Source: Salvia splendens
Taxonomy: Eukaryota > Streptophyta > Magnoliopsida > Lamiales > Lamiaceae
Length of the DNA: 64,000 nucleotides
NCBI RefSeq assembly: GCF_004379255.2
Contig: NC_056044.1
Location: 10,766,001-10,830,000, forward strand
Direction: 5' to 3'
The position numbers and the translations under genes are program-made. Numbering within the stretch: position 1 is the first letter of the stretch; each line of letters opens with the position of its first letter. Shown here one piece after another: positions 1-11,904 of this stretch. The notes beneath the pieces were generated by a model that worked only from the letters and a program-made list of their open reading frames with translations, searched no databases and was not told the origin of the DNA.

Positions 1-1921
1 TGTTTATAGGGTACCCCAAAGGGACGAAAGGTTATGAATTCTTTAGTCTCCGAGATAAGAAAGTTATTGTGAGCACTCACGCCACATTCTTAGAGGAAGA
101 CTATGCAATGAATCATAAACCCAGCAGTGAAGTGGCTCTTATAGAGCTAACTTCTGTCACAAGTTCTATTAACCAAGAACAAGTACCAAGTGTACAAGCA
201 ATTCCCGAAACTTCAACTTCTACACCAAGCATTGTAGAGCCGCGCATCAGTGGGAGGGTCTCGCATGGGCCAGACCGATACATTGGTTTGGTGGAATCCA
301 TGGATCACTCCTCGGACAGCAATGTGTTAGATCCCTGGAACTTTGCGGAGGCGCTGGCAGATGTCGATCATTGCGAATGGGTGAAAGCAATGGATTCGGA
401 ACTACAATCTATGTAGAAAAAGACGTCTACGATTTGTCCGTCCTATCCGAAGGCTGTACTGCCATTGGGAGCAAGTGGATATATAAATGTAAACGTGGAC
501 CCGATGGACGAGTTAAAGTCTTCAAGGCAAGACTAGTGGCTAAGGGGTATACCCAAAAGGAAGGTGTCGATTACGACGAGACTTTCTCCCCAGTGGCCAT
601 GCTCAAATCGATCTGGATATTGTTGTCTATAGTAGCTTATATGGATTGGGATGTATGGCAGATGGACGTTAAGACTGCGTTTCTAAACGGCGGTCTTGAG
701 GTGACCATCTACATGGAACAACCCAAAGGATATGCCATAAAGGGCAAAGAACACATGGTTTGGAAGCATAAGAAGACCATTTATGGCCTTAAGCAAACAT
801 CTAGATCGTGGAACCAGTGTTTCGATCAAACTGTTCATAAGTTTGGATTCCAAAAGTGCCCAAATGAAAGCTGTGTATATAAGAAAGTTGAGAAGGGGAA
901 TGTAGTGTTCTTAGTTTTGTATGTAGATGACATTCTGCTAATTGGAAACAATAAAAAGATATTGTCATCAGTGAGAACTTGGTTGTCAAACCAGTTCGAG
1001 ATGAAGGATATGGGAGACGCCGGGATCAAGGTTCTTCGGAATCGAGAAAAGAAGATGTTGTGCTTATCTCAAGAACCTTACATCAACACAGTACTTAGTC
1101 GTTTTAGCATGCAGGACGCCAAGAAAGGTTTCTTACCTTTTAGACATGACATCCATCTATCTCAAGAGATGTGCCCGAAAACGCTGTCTGAGATACAAGC
1201 AATGAGAAGGATTCCATATGCTTCGGCAGTTGGAAGCCTTATGTATGCTATGCTTTGTACGAGGCCTGATATTTGCTTTGTTGTTGGCATGGTGGCAAGA
1301 TATCAGTTGAATCCGGGCCAAGGACATTGGACTACCGTAAAGAACATACTCAAGTACCTTAAACGGACTAAGGACTATGCTCTAGTTTACAATGCAGTCG
1401 AGCTCTGTCCTTTGGGATATACTGACTCAGACTTTCAAGCTGATCAGGACTCGAGAAAATCTACTTCGGGATATGTGTTCACCTTAGAAGGTGGAGCCGT
1501 AATTTGGAAGAGTGTGAAGCAGAAATGCATCGCGGACTCGACCAGGGAAGCCGAGTATGTAGCCGCTTCGGAGGCTGCAAAAGAGGCAGTATGGTTCAAG
1601 AACTTCCTTATGGATTTAGGTGTGGTTACGAATCTGCCCAAGAGCATCACTGTTTATTGTGACAATTCTGGTGCTGTGGCAAATTCGAAGGAACCAAGAG
1701 CTCACAAAGCGAGCAAACACATAGAGCGGAAGTATCATATCATCAGGGATATAGTGCAGAGAGGAGACATACAAGTGGTCAAGATTGCGTCAGAGACCAA
1801 CCTGGCAGATCCTTTTACAAAGGCATTGGCGGTGAAACCGTTCGAGAGCTACGTTGAAGGGATGGGAGTTCAACTCATTCAAGACCTCAACTCGTTTTCA
1901 GTATCAGTGGGAGAAATTTAA
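1..1921 (+). mobile_element. Ty1/copia polyprotein 3' part (RT and RNase H), frameshifted
   Basis: This is the C-terminal half of a copia polyprotein, entering from the left edge. The first frame (to about 416) is the linker between integrase and reverse transcriptase. A one-base shift near 414-430 moves the rest into the frame ending at 1921. Visible motifs are the RT start region (SKWIYK, ARLVAKGYTQ), the catalytic YVDD near 921, the RT-connection motif CTRPDI, and RNase H with YTDSDF, STSGYVF and EAEY. About four residues seem missing after the GDA motif downstream of YVDD compared with typical copia RTs. The order RT then RNase H next to the LTR is normal for the family. The style resembles the Angela/Tork group, which is an inference. 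The frameshift makes it non-coding as it stands. Confidence 0.93.
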
Positions 1922-1977
1922 ACGTGTGCGCTACCGTTTTGTATACTCGAAAGCTGTTTTGAGTATAAGTGGGAGAT

Positions 1978-3437
1978 TATAAGGGTTTGTATACTAGAAA
2001 TCACCTTTCGAGTGATTGAATACTGTAAAACTCTAATTATTATTTTCCAATAAATGCAACAGATTATTTTTATCGTAATGTTGTTATGTTTTATATTTAA
2101 TGGATGTTTATTGCATATTTAAATGTATAAGTGAACATAACAAAGTCTAAGTCTTTGTTTTAGTAGACCGGTTGTGGGCTGCGCTCAATTTAAGGTACGC
2201 GGTCAGTCCTGAACAAAGAAAAATAAGAATTTCACAACCTAGATAGGCCTAGACTGCCTATCGTGAAAGGTTGCAATGTCAGTCCGATTATTTCTAAGCC
2301 TTATTGAAATATGATGACGTTGGTGTGGTATAGCACTGAATGGATCTAACAGCAAGACAAGTCTTTACGCTATCTACTGAAAAACGAAGTCTTGATAATT
2401 AATTTGTTAATCAATGTACGTTAGTATTGAGCATACGATATTGAGTATCTACTACTTTGACTTACCAAAGGTGCGGGTTTTTCGTCACCCAACGATCCAG
2501 GTATATTGGGTAGTGGTGATCATTATCTGGCGGTGCTAGGATTTCTATTATATTGAATCGTGCGCGAGGAGAGTCTCGTTTGATAACGTCCACAAGAAGA
2601 GCTCGAAACAAGGTTTTATTATTCGGAACCTAGCTAGTTGGAGTTTGATTACTCTATGAATAATAAATAAGAGTTTCTTGCTAAGTCCTCTCTTGGAAAT
2701 TAAAATATGTTAATTAATTAAGTCCATAGCAGATATTGATTAATTAATGGATGTTTCTATCTTAAGCGCGGGAAATGAATTAAATAAATAAAAGGAAACC
2801 CGGAATACTTGTAATTTCGGATTTGGAAAGGCAGTACAATATTACTTCTGTAGTGGCCGCTTGTAATATTCCAATATAAGCTTGTATTAAATTGTGGGTT
2901 CAATTTAATTAGTATAAATCTAATTGGGTGAGGCCATGTTCAAATTCTTCCTTAGATCCCTGACTGGGCCCAATATGTGACTTAATATAAATAAGAGAAT
3001 AAAGGAGACAGAAAATACACTTTTCATAGCATAATTTTCGTCCACCTCATTATTGAGAGAGGATCGAAATTCTCTTCGTCTGTGATTAGGTTTCTGTGTG
3101 CGTTATTTAAGTCCTAGTACTCTGGTGAGATTTTCCCACGCAAATATCAGTCTACAGTCCGGGACACCAGTAAGAAGATCCTTGGTCGAGTTCTGAAGAT
3201 CTTCACGTGGAGAAGACGCAAGCAATCTTCGATTCTTTAGTGAATCAATGAGGTAAATTGGCTAACTCCGTGGTATGCATGTTTTAGGGATTGTTTGTTC
3301 TAAAGCATGATTATGATTCAAGTTGTGAGCATGATACGTGTGATAATTACGCGAATAGAATTTATCTAAATAATCTGCTAAATAGATCAAATTCATGTGA
3401 TCGATTCTTATGCACGCTTCCGCTGCCAACCCCTTCA
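1978..3437 (+). repeat. 3' LTR of the copia element
   Basis: The segment follows a polypurine tract (AGTGGGAGAT, 1968-1977) just after the RNase H stop. It runs to a CTTCCGCTGCC...CTTCA end near 3437, the usual end style of Angela-like LTRs. Length is about 1.46 kb. The first bases read TATAAGGG rather than a canonical TG, so either the end is mutated or the boundary is off by a few bases. No second LTR lies in the window, so the boundaries are estimates. Confidence 0.65.
2986..2993 (+). promoter_or_regulatory. TATA box in the copia LTR
   Basis: TATAAATA followed by a purine-rich stretch lies about 1 kb into the LTR, a normal place for the retrotransposon promoter. Sequence evidence only. 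Confidence 0.4.
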
Positions 3438-3439
3438 AG

Positions 3440-3729
3440 GCCGTCCTCCAAAATTAGACTATTCTAAATATAAAAAGTTTTTAACCAATTACACACCACT
3501 AATAATGTGATCCTATAATTCGCAAACACAACTTTCACTATTTTTCCACCTTTCTCATACTTTCTCACATCTCATATTTATTTTTACCAATTGCACATTT
3601 AAACACATACTATCTACAACTTTGTCTATTTTTTTAAGACGTGGGGAGTATTGTTATATGAGTATTACATAGTATTTAGATTGGGTAGTTTATACTTTTC
3701 AAACAAATTCACACAATTCAATTCCCGTA
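3440..3729. other. Intergenic; MITE-like fragment, no gene
   Basis: AT-rich spacer. Positions 3490-3650 resemble one half of a degenerate Stowaway-type MITE ending in GGGGAGTA. No coding signal seen. Confidence 0.35.
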
Positions 3730-4900
3730 CACTAAAGATGTCCAAGGTTTACGGTTCCAGCGGTAAAGTTCCGAATTGAAACCGTGAGCTTTGGAACCGT
3801 GGTTCGTTCAGGTTTGAAAATTCTTGAAAACCATGACTGAACTGCTCATTAACAGGCGGTTTCACGATTCCAGTGTTGGGATCGAGGCATCACATTTTCA
3901 CTTGAGGAAATCAGCTTTTCGCAGACGGTTTGTGACTAGAACCAACGATTAACCGCCCAAACCGGAGTTAAACGATGGTTGTCACAATTTGCCACAAAAT
4001 GTGCACTACATGATTTGATGGTTAGTGCAGGCGATTTTGTTGACCAAACCGGTGGTTTTGGAGCTAAACCTGTTGTTTAAACTGTCGGTTTTGGCCTTTT
4101 TTATTTTTTCTTTTAATAAATTCTGAATTCAAATTTGAAATTTTTTCTTCGTATTTTTATCTATAAATACCCCCCCTTTATCCTCACTTACACTCACCTC
4201 ATTCTTGTGTTTACAAAACATTCTCTCTATTTGTATCATATTTTTCATTTGTGCAATTGTGCTTACATTTCAAGAATTCTACTATTCTAGTGCTACTCTT
4301 ATCTTATGCATTGTTATACTTCTATATGTTGTCTTTCTCAATTGCTAAAAAAATCATTAACTCTACATTACTATATAATTTATTACTATCAAGATGTCTT
4401 CCTCTCGTGAAGGCTATGTTGATAAGGGGAAAGGAAAGTCCAAGAGGCCAAGTCGGAATTATTGTCAATTATGAAATATATTACATCATTGTTCAATATT
4501 TTATTTGATATTTATACTACAAATATTGTTTTGTAGAACCGAGAAGAGCAAGATATGGCCAATTCTATAGCTCTCTCCCGGTCAAGGCCCCCATTTTCAA
4601 CGACCAATCCAAACTTAAGTGAATCTTCTTGATGATGATGATGATGATGAGGAGGAGGAGGAGGAGGAGGAAGAGCAAGAAGAAATTCCACCACCAAGGG
4701 CTTGTCGTGTCGTGGTCGTGGTCGTGGACAACCTCCTTAATCAAGTGAAAGGGCTTTAACCCCAGACATCATGGTCAATCATTTCAAGAAGTTAAGAGAT
4801 ACTACCGAACTGAGTAATTTTAATGTGTATTGCAACTGTTGCAAAAATGTTACTATCGGTGTTGTTTCGCTTCCACTAATTTGAACCGTATAATAGAAAA
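3730..4900 (+). mobile_element. hAT transposon 5' remnant
   Basis: The left end begins with TAAAGATGTCCAAGG and then repeated GGTTCC/CCGGTT-like subterminal motifs, typical of plant hAT ends. A TATA-like run (TATAAATA, about 4162) precedes an ATG at 4394 that opens MSSSREGYVDKGKGKSK. An acidic run follows (Asp/Glu repeat, 4632-4672). Then comes a short piece with a Cys-x2-Cys pattern (YCNCCKNVT, about 4830-4860) like the start of a BED zinc finger. Stops interrupt every part and the catalytic domain is absent. The right part was lost before the gypsy LTR at 4971. Assignment to hAT rests on the end motif plus the partial zinc finger. Confidence 0.5.
4631..4672 (+). repeat. GAT/GAG trinucleotide run
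   Basis: About six GAT units followed by seven or eight GAG units. In the hAT reading frame this encodes a poly-Asp/poly-Glu stretch, so it is probably coding low complexity inside the remnant. Confidence 0.8.
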
Positions 4901-4970
4901 AGTTAAAGTAGTTAAAGTAGTGTTAGTGGATAGTGGAACCCACAATACAATTGGTGTTTTAATGGTGGCA

Positions 4971-5362
4971 TGTCACGACCGCATTTTGCTAAGGATAGCG
5001 AAAGTGGGTAATCCGCGACTAATAAGAGGGATTAAAGAAACGGAGAAAGAAAAGGGGGTAGAACTAGAGGAACTTTCCAAAAAGGCCAAATCGATTGATA
5101 CCATAAAATAGAAGCCAAGTATTCAGTTACATGGTCTCAGAAATAGAATAATCATCTCATCATCTAAATCAGAGTTCGATGGTGAGACTTTGAAATTCTC
5201 ACATAACCAAAGTACAGCGGAATAAGTCCTTACTAAACGACTTTGTGTATGAAGACACAAATCGTCGAAAGATCCACTTGATTAATTAATAACCTCGACT
5301 CCGATCAATACTTCTTACTCTTGACATTCAACCTGCACATTTAGAAATACATGCTGAGTACA
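4971..5362 (-). repeat. Truncated 3' LTR of gypsy unit
   Basis: This segment matches 10161-10182 plus 11905-12280 almost base for base, apart from the Harbinger insertion in the right copy. It begins TGTCACGACC (LTR end GTGACA on the minus strand). At about 5360 the LTR similarity stops inside CTGAGTACA and the sequence jumps directly into RNase H. Integrase, the 3' region and the start of this LTR have therefore been deleted. Confidence 0.85.
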
Positions 5363-7090
5363 GGAGTACTCTTGTGGTCCGTGAAAATTTCACACCTAAC
5401 TCCATATAGGTGGTGTCTCCAAATTTTCAACACGTGGACCACTGCCGCTAGTTCTAGATCGCGTGTTGGATAGTTGAGCTCGTGTGGTCTGAGTTGACAT
5501 GACGCATAAGCGATCACATTCCCATTCTGCATCATCACACATCCAAGCCCGCTCTTGGAGGCATCCGTATAGACAACATAGTCCGTCCCCGGCTCTGGGA
5601 CTGCTAGTACGGGTGCGCTGGTCAATTGCTCTTTTAACAACTGAAAACTTGCTTCGCACTCGGGAGACCATGAGACATTGGTTCCTTCTTGAGTTGCTGA
5701 GTCATTGGCCTTGCAATCTTCGAAAATCCTTCAATGAATCTCCTATAGTAGCCAGCTAGTTCTAGGAAACTTTGAATTTCGTTGGGCGTAGTTGGCACTT
5801 TCCAATTTCGTACTACCTCTACTTTTGCAGGATCCACTCAGATTCCTTCTGCTGTCACAATATGTCCAAGAAAATTCACCTCCTTGAGCCAAAATTTGCA
5901 CTTGCTGAATTTGGCATACAGCTTCTCTGCCCGTAGCGTCTCTAGGGAAATCCTCAAATGCTCCTCGTGTTCCTTTCTATTCTTGGAGTATATCAGCACA
6001 TCGTCGATAAAGACTAGGACTAACTTGTCGAGGTAGGGATGAAAAACGCGGTTCATCAGGTCCATGAACACAGTTGGTGCATTCGTTAGTCCAAACGGCA
6101 CCACTGTAAACTCATAGTGACCATATCTGGTTCGGAAGGCCGTCTTTGGCACATCCTCTGGTTTAATTTTCAATTGGTGATATCCTGATTTCATCAGGTC
6201 CACCTTGGAAAATACACTGGCTCCTTTGAGCTGGTCAAACAGATCGTCGATTCTGGGCAACGGATATTTGTTCTTGCGAGTTAGCTTGTTAAGCTCTCGG
6301 TAATCCACACACATTCTCATGGTCCCGTCTTTCTTCTTGACGAACAGTACATGTGCTCCCTACGGTGAGACACTGGGTCTGATTAATCCTAGGTCCAAGA
6401 GTTCTTGCAGCTGTACCTTCAGTTCGTCTAGTTCCTTTGGGGCCATTCGATATGGTGCCTTTGATACCGGGGCAGATCCTGGTTCTAGGTCTATGGTGAA
6501 CTCCACTTGCCTGTCTGGCGGGAGACTAGGTAGTGTGTCGGGAAACACATCTGGAAATTCACGACCGATGGCGACCTCTTCCAATTTTCCTTCTTCTTTC
6601 TCTTCTTTGTTCAGATAGACAAGATATGTCGGGCATCCTTTCTTCATCAGCTTACTGGCTTGCAGCATCGAGATTACAGATTTTCGCATTCCCATGGAAA
6701 TTCCGTGAAAGCGGGTAGCTTCACCTTTGGGGATTCTAAAAGAAATTTGCCTTTCCTTGCACAAGATCATGGCATGGTTTTTAGCCGCTAGTCCATTCCT
6801 AATATTATGTCCACATCCCATATGATCATAACACTCAAGTTGTTCGCTACAATCTTAAGTTCGCCCAGAGTGATTTCTAAGTTTGGGCAAGTACGAGATA
6901 TCTCTATATGTCCTCCTACCGGGGAAGATACTTTCATCCTATGTTCTGCTTCTTTCGTAGCGAGTTTTAAAGTAGTCACGCAATGAGCAGAAATAAAGGA
7001 ATGCGAAGCACCAGTCTCAAACAGAAGCATAACGGGTGTGTTGAAGAGCTTACCCATGCCTGCCAAATTTCCCTGGTTCACCTCTGGCTG
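5363..7090 (-). pseudogene. Ty3/gypsy pro-pol (protease, RT, partial RNase H)
   Basis: Reading right to left: retroviral-type aspartic protease with LFETGASHSF (about 7030-7005) and ILGMDW. Then reverse transcriptase with [10 protein letters not shown], the fingers motif YGHYEF, and the catalytic FIDDVLIYS near 6000. Then RNase H with [14 protein letters not shown], ending abruptly after FTDHKS near 5365. The protease active-site motif, normally DTG, reads ETG here. There are in-frame stops near 5837 and 6360 and a frameshift near 6800. Integrase is missing because of the deletion into the LTR. Sequence style fits a chromovirus of Tekay/Del type (inference). Confidence 0.93.
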
Positions 7091-8207
7091 CTTCTACCTC
7101 ATTACATAAGCCAGAGCCTGTGTTGGGAGTTTTGGCCTCCGCTGCTGATCTCTCGGTGGCTGCCGTGGATTTGCTCCAGGTAGGACATCCATTGCGCGCA
7201 GTTGTGGGCGCTGAGCTGACGGGTGAGGTTTTGCTCCCGTCCCTGGAGTCTTGTTCGGGCAATGTTTAGCTAAAGCCCAGTCCTCCTGCAGTTGAAGCAG
7301 GCATCAGTCCTTGACTTGCAGATGCCGCTATGCAGTCTGTTGCATTTAGGCCTCGGAGTGTGCCTTCTAAACGACCCAGGGGTAGCTTGGTGTCCTCCCC
7401 CCTGTGGCTTGCTTGGTCCTGACCATCCCCGTTTAGGCTCCGGGCTGGGTTCGTGGTCCTTCCCATTTTCTCTTGTCCCTAGGTGCTTGGGACTGAGCTG
7501 GGGGTTTTCTCTCCCAGCATAGCTGCCTCGATGTCTAGTGCTCGTCCCAGAGCTTCACTGTAAGACAGCCCTCCGTGGCTAGCCAGAGTCATACGTATCT
7601 CGTACCTAAGACCGGTACAGAACTTCTCAGACATCTTTTCGTCGGTGTCCACTTGGTCTGGGGCGTACCGAGCCATCTCACAGAACATTCGATCATAGTC
7701 CGTTACTGATATCCGTCCTTATTCCAAGTGGTAAAATTCTACCTCCTTTTTCTTCCGGTAGCTCTTGGGGATGTACTTCTCATGGATCTCAGCTTTAAAT
7801 TCTTCCCAAGTCATTTCCCTGAGCTACGCCGGGGTCATGGTCTTCTTCCTTGCTTTCCACCAGAAATCTGCGGGTCCAGTCAGTTGGAACGTCACACAGG
7901 AAAAACGCTCTCGATCCGTGCAGTGTAAGAAGTCAAATATGCGCTCCAGTGCGCGAATCTATGTCTCAGCCACAGTTGGGTCTCCTAACCCGTTATAAAT
8001 TGGTGGGTTTTGTCTCAGAAACATCTCTTCGACCCGACGGTCCTGCGGTTGGGGTGGTGAAGGTGGTGGAACTGGTGATGGGGGTGGTGTTACTTCATTC
8101 AAATCTTCTTGCACCTCCCCCTCATAGATTGGGAGCTTATCTCGGGCTTGTACTCGGCCACTCCCACATCCTCGGCCTCGCGGCCTGCCAGCTCTTCGTG
8201 GTGGCAT
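7091..8207 (-). pseudogene. Ty3/gypsy gag remnant
   Basis: The start at 8207 reads MPPRRAGRPRG and leads into a Pro-rich segment. The retrotransposon gag domain follows (TWIRALERIF-like region, FWWKA, about 7990-7700; then YAPDQVDTDEKMSEKF and the GLRYEIR region to 7490). One stop lies near 7720. The zinc-knuckle region (about 7270-7440) is scattered over frames. It sits directly upstream of protease, the expected order. Confidence 0.85.
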
Positions 8208-8579
8208 CCTGATAGTTTATGCATTTTCTCATTAAGCACTTAGCATACCCAATAGCTAAAGAGACAATTGGATCATAAGATAGAAACGAACACAACTTTT
8301 CAAAGGTAAGGAGGTTTCATAGATATCGCAATTCATGTACATCATCATAGGAATAAGAGTCTGCCTCGAAAGGTCTTTTTACAAAAGATGAATCCTAAAA
8401 CATACATCCAAGTACGTATCACGAAGTCCTGATACTGCGGAACATCACCAAAGTACTTAGCCACTGCCCTTCTAACAGCTCGGGTCTTATGTGCTAATCA
8501 AAAAGTGGTCTACTGGAAATCCTAGAAAGAAAAAATAACTACATCAGAACGCCATCATACTAGGATGTTATTGATGGTA

Positions 8580-9455
8580 CAACATCCCTATTGCTCCTCG
8601 TCCAATCCTAGTGAACTCACTCCAGAGCTCCCCTCAAAGTCATCATCACTGTCTACCACCAGGATATTGTCCTCTGCTGCTGCCCCTGGCATATCCTCGT
8701 GCACTGGGAAACAAAGCCTCCTCGAGCTCCATCTCGGCTCGGATGGCATGTAGCCAAGCCACCCTCTCCTCCGACTACCGGCGTAATCTAGCATGAAAGT
8801 CCTCTACCCAGAGGTGAGCCTGCGATGGCTTGGGTACCTCTAGCATCTGCCTCTCCCTCTCAGGGGCTCTCTCCCATGCTACCACTGTGTGTTCCGTCTG
8901 GGGCTCCCCTAGGCCCTTCTACCCGTCTGCAACAACCATCGGGGCCTTGCCTCGCCCCTCGGGGTCACGCCTCGCGCCCTCTGGCCTATGCATCCATGGC
9001 TGTCGGGATGACCCAGCCTCGTGGTAATATCGTCCTCGTGTGCCGCCCTCGGGAGAGATCGACACGCTCCATTGAAAGGGGGGTGGCGGCAAGTCACCTT
9101 CCGCAATAGGCGGAGCATCCTGAAAATGTACGTACTGTAGGAAGATGAAGGATAAGAAGCCACAGAAATCCCCCACCATCTCCTGGGTGTCGATCCTCCT
9201 ATATACGTAGCTATCCGACATCCAAGCGGCCCATGCCCCCCACTTCTCGAGGAGTACGAAGATCATCTGGTGGATGCCATCGAGCTCAGAAGTACCGTAC
9301 TGATGAGTCCTCTCCCACAGGTCGTAGAATCTGTATAAAATCGGTAGTATGCCCTCTCTCTCGTATGGTCGATAGGATCGGTACACGCTGAACAAATACT
9401 CTGCTAAGCTCTCGTACGAACTCAGTGGGGATCTGGCGGGGTCTTGTCCGTCCAT
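8580..9455 (-). pseudogene. Extra ORF upstream of gag in the gypsy element, unknown function
   Basis: A 178-codon open frame starts at 9455 (MDGQDPARSPLSSYESLAEY) and stops near 8920. The same frame stays open past that stop to about 8640, so the original ORF was probably near 270-290 codons. The first 130 residues are rich in aromatic residues and look helical (YRSYRPYERE, FYDLWERTHQYG, FLSFIFLQYV). The rest is Pro/Arg/Gly-rich and low complexity. It lies between the primer-binding site and gag and reads the same way, so it is probably a lineage-specific retrotransposon ORF. I do not recognise a domain. It lacks gag zinc knuckles and protease motifs. Confidence 0.5.
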
Positions 9456-10160
9456 CTACACAAGGGCAGGTCCCGAGTCAAAGAAGGCACTCATAAGAAA
9501 ACGTAACGTGAAGGTAAAACGTAAAGGCGATGCATGAGAGTCTAAGGAATCATCAACTAGAGCCACTACACTATGTGATCTAATGTCATCATACTAAGTT
9601 CACATCTCAAATCTAGCATTTCTATAAGCCGAACGTGATTGGATCAACAATCTCTTTCGGATCTATTCGAGTGGCTTGGCCACAGTGAGGATCTATCTTG
9701 TGCTATTCCCTTATAGCATTGTTCCTCGTCTTTCTTTTCCTCAACACTTGCCCCTTTTGTGCTCTTTTGCACTGGGTGTCGGCTCTTCTTGTGCAAAAGT
9801 CGCGTCACTACGGATCACACTTTGTCTAGCATCATCTCAAAAATAGTTGCTAAGGAAAGCAATCATAGGATTTATGGTTCATCCTTTGTAGTCCCACCTT
9901 GAACTACATTCTTTAGGAAAAATACTTATTCCTTCTCTGTTCTTTCTATTTTCTTGACTAGGTAAAATATTCTAGTCACACTTTGTTTCAGCTATCTCAA
10001 AATTCCACTTCTTTACTTTCCTCTTGGTTGGTTGAACGTCTCTTATTGGAGCATTGATCGAGTCGATTACTTGGAATGATCTAGTGAACAAATCTAGATC
10101 TTAACTAAAGAAATGTGTGGATCTCAGAGCAGGAAGGAAACTGAGGCTCTGATACCACTC
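9456..10160 (-). other. Gypsy 5' leader with tRNA-Met primer-binding site
   Basis: On the minus strand TGGTATCAGAGCC (10157-10145) follows the LTR end GTGACA after three bases. It matches the usual initiator-tRNA-Met primer-binding site of plant LTR elements. The 690 bases between it and the ORF at 9455 hold no further coding signal. Confidence 0.8.
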
Positions 10161-10182
10161 TGTCACAACCACATTTTGCTAA

Positions 10183-11904
10183 GAGCATGCGCAGCGGTGG
10201 ACGGTCGGCGCCCGTCCGTCCGTGCCGCTGGCACGGACAAGCTCCACCGCTGGCACGGCGCTGCTCGCTGCGAAGAGAACGTCCGTGCCAGCGAGCAGGC
10301 GACGTGGCAGCACGCGATTGGGCAACGGCATAGCCGTTGCCTTTGAAATTTTTTTTTATTAAAAATTCGGTATTTAATTTTTAAAAATGATAAACGAACT
10401 ACGACGCATATGTCGCAGCGAATACCCTCGCTCCTCCTCCTCAACGAACTAGATCAATTCGCCGCTACATCCATCGTGACCGAGAGTGAGCCCACGAAAG
10501 GCTCGTTGCCGACTAGTTTGCCGACCAGCCGCGGTTTCCGGCAAATTACTTCAAAGCGCTTGTTTATGCGAATTGTCAACACATTGTCCGCACGTGTTGA
10601 ATTCTTCCAAACAGGTCCAGATGCAACCGGCCGGCAAAGTATCACGTCGTTGCAGAAGTGTACGTGTGCCATCCGACAACTCGCTACTAGGCAAATGGCC
10701 GACCTCTTCGACGAGTATTTGTATATCGGTGAGTCCACTGGAATCCTTTGTCTAAAAAATTTTTGCGATGGCGTTCGTTCAGCCTTCGGTAATGAATTCC
10801 TTCGGGTACCCACCACCGATGATTGCCAAAGGGTGCTTCATCTTCACGAATCAGTCCATGGCTTTCCCGGCATGCTTGGCAGCATTGACTGCATGCATTG
10901 GAGATGGAAGAATTGCCCGACTGCTTGGAGGGGGTAACACTTAAGCGGTCACAAAGGCGGCAGCCCAACACTTATCCTTGAGGCGGTCGCCAACTACCGC
11001 CTATGAATTTGGCATGCATATTTTGGCGTTGCCGGATCCAACAACGACTTGAACGTGCTCTATTCTTCACCACTCTTCAATGATGTGATGAATGGTATAG
11101 CACTGGCGATCAACTTCACCGTCAACGGAAATGCATACCACATGGGTTACTATCTCGTCAATGGTATCTACCCAAGGTGGTCGACTTTCGTGAAGACGCT
11201 CAGCAACCCGCACGACCCGAGACGGGTTCTTTTTGCGCAGCGTCAAGAGTCCGCGCGGAAAGACGTCGAAAGAGCCTTCGGGGTCCTTCAAGCCAGATTC
11301 AACATTGTGAAGGCCCCGGCTTGGCTGTGGTACGTCAATAATATCGTCGACATCATGTTCACGTGTATTATCTTACACAACATGATTATAGCCGACGAAG
11401 GACCGAGGGCTGCTAGCTTCTACGACGAGGATGAAGCCGGAAGCTCAACCGCGAGGTCTCCCCCACGCCGAGGTGTGCATACCACGGTGGGCCAGAGAAT
11501 CGAGACAAGGCACACAATGCGCGATACCCGAACCCACATTAAGCTACAAGAAGACCTAATAAAACACATGTGGGCGAAATTCGGCAACGCGTAGTGGTTT
11601 TTTTAATCTTAGGATTTTAATTATGTAATTTTTAAATTTTAGGATTTTTATTATGTAATTTTTAATTTTTAGGCTTTTAATTACGTATTTTTAAATTTAT
11701 TTGTAATTTGTAATGTTATTTCGGTTTTTTAATGAATTTTCATATTATGGAAATGTTTTTGTTTAATTGAATTTTAAATTGAAGTGTGCTCGTCCTTGCG
11801 GAAGAGCACAGCTGTGGGTGTTGTGCTCTTGCCAGAGAGCAGGCAGAAAAAGTGGGGTCGGGCTCACAACCGTGCCGCTGGCAATAGCACGGTTGTAGAT
11901 GCTC
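10183..11904 (+). mobile_element. PIF/Harbinger element A (transposase only)
   Basis: The ends are GAGCATGCGCAG... and ...GTAGATGCTC, flanked on both sides by TAA (10180-10182, 11905-11907), the 3-bp duplication typical of PIF/Harbinger. The fragment at 4981-5000 keeps the uninterrupted site TTGCTAAGGATAGCG, so the insertion limits are exact. GC-rich subterminal DNA surrounds a damaged transposase gene. No Myb-like ORF1 is present. Confidence 0.95.
10410..11594 (+). pseudogene. PIF/Harbinger DDE transposase (ALP1-like), broken
   Basis: Two open stretches (10410-10937 and 11049-11594) form one transposase. The N-terminal part has the HTH-like region (RVEFFQTGPDATGRQSITS) and ends in LGSIDCMHW, which carries the first catalytic Asp. 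The second Asp lies in GVAGSNNDLNVL. The Glu lies in DVERAFGVLQARF, followed by the conserved ILHNMII. The centre is damaged: a frameshift and stop after WRG near 10937, and a stop in place of the expected Trp in the YRLWIW region near 11005. The family cuts and pastes DNA and needs a Myb-like partner (ORF1), which this element lacks. ALP1 is a domesticated relative in Arabidopsis. Confidence 0.92.

Noticed and set aside
4251..4508. 85-residue hydrophobic frame
   Set aside because: It lies over the start region of the hAT remnant in a different frame, in AT-rich DNA; no signature.
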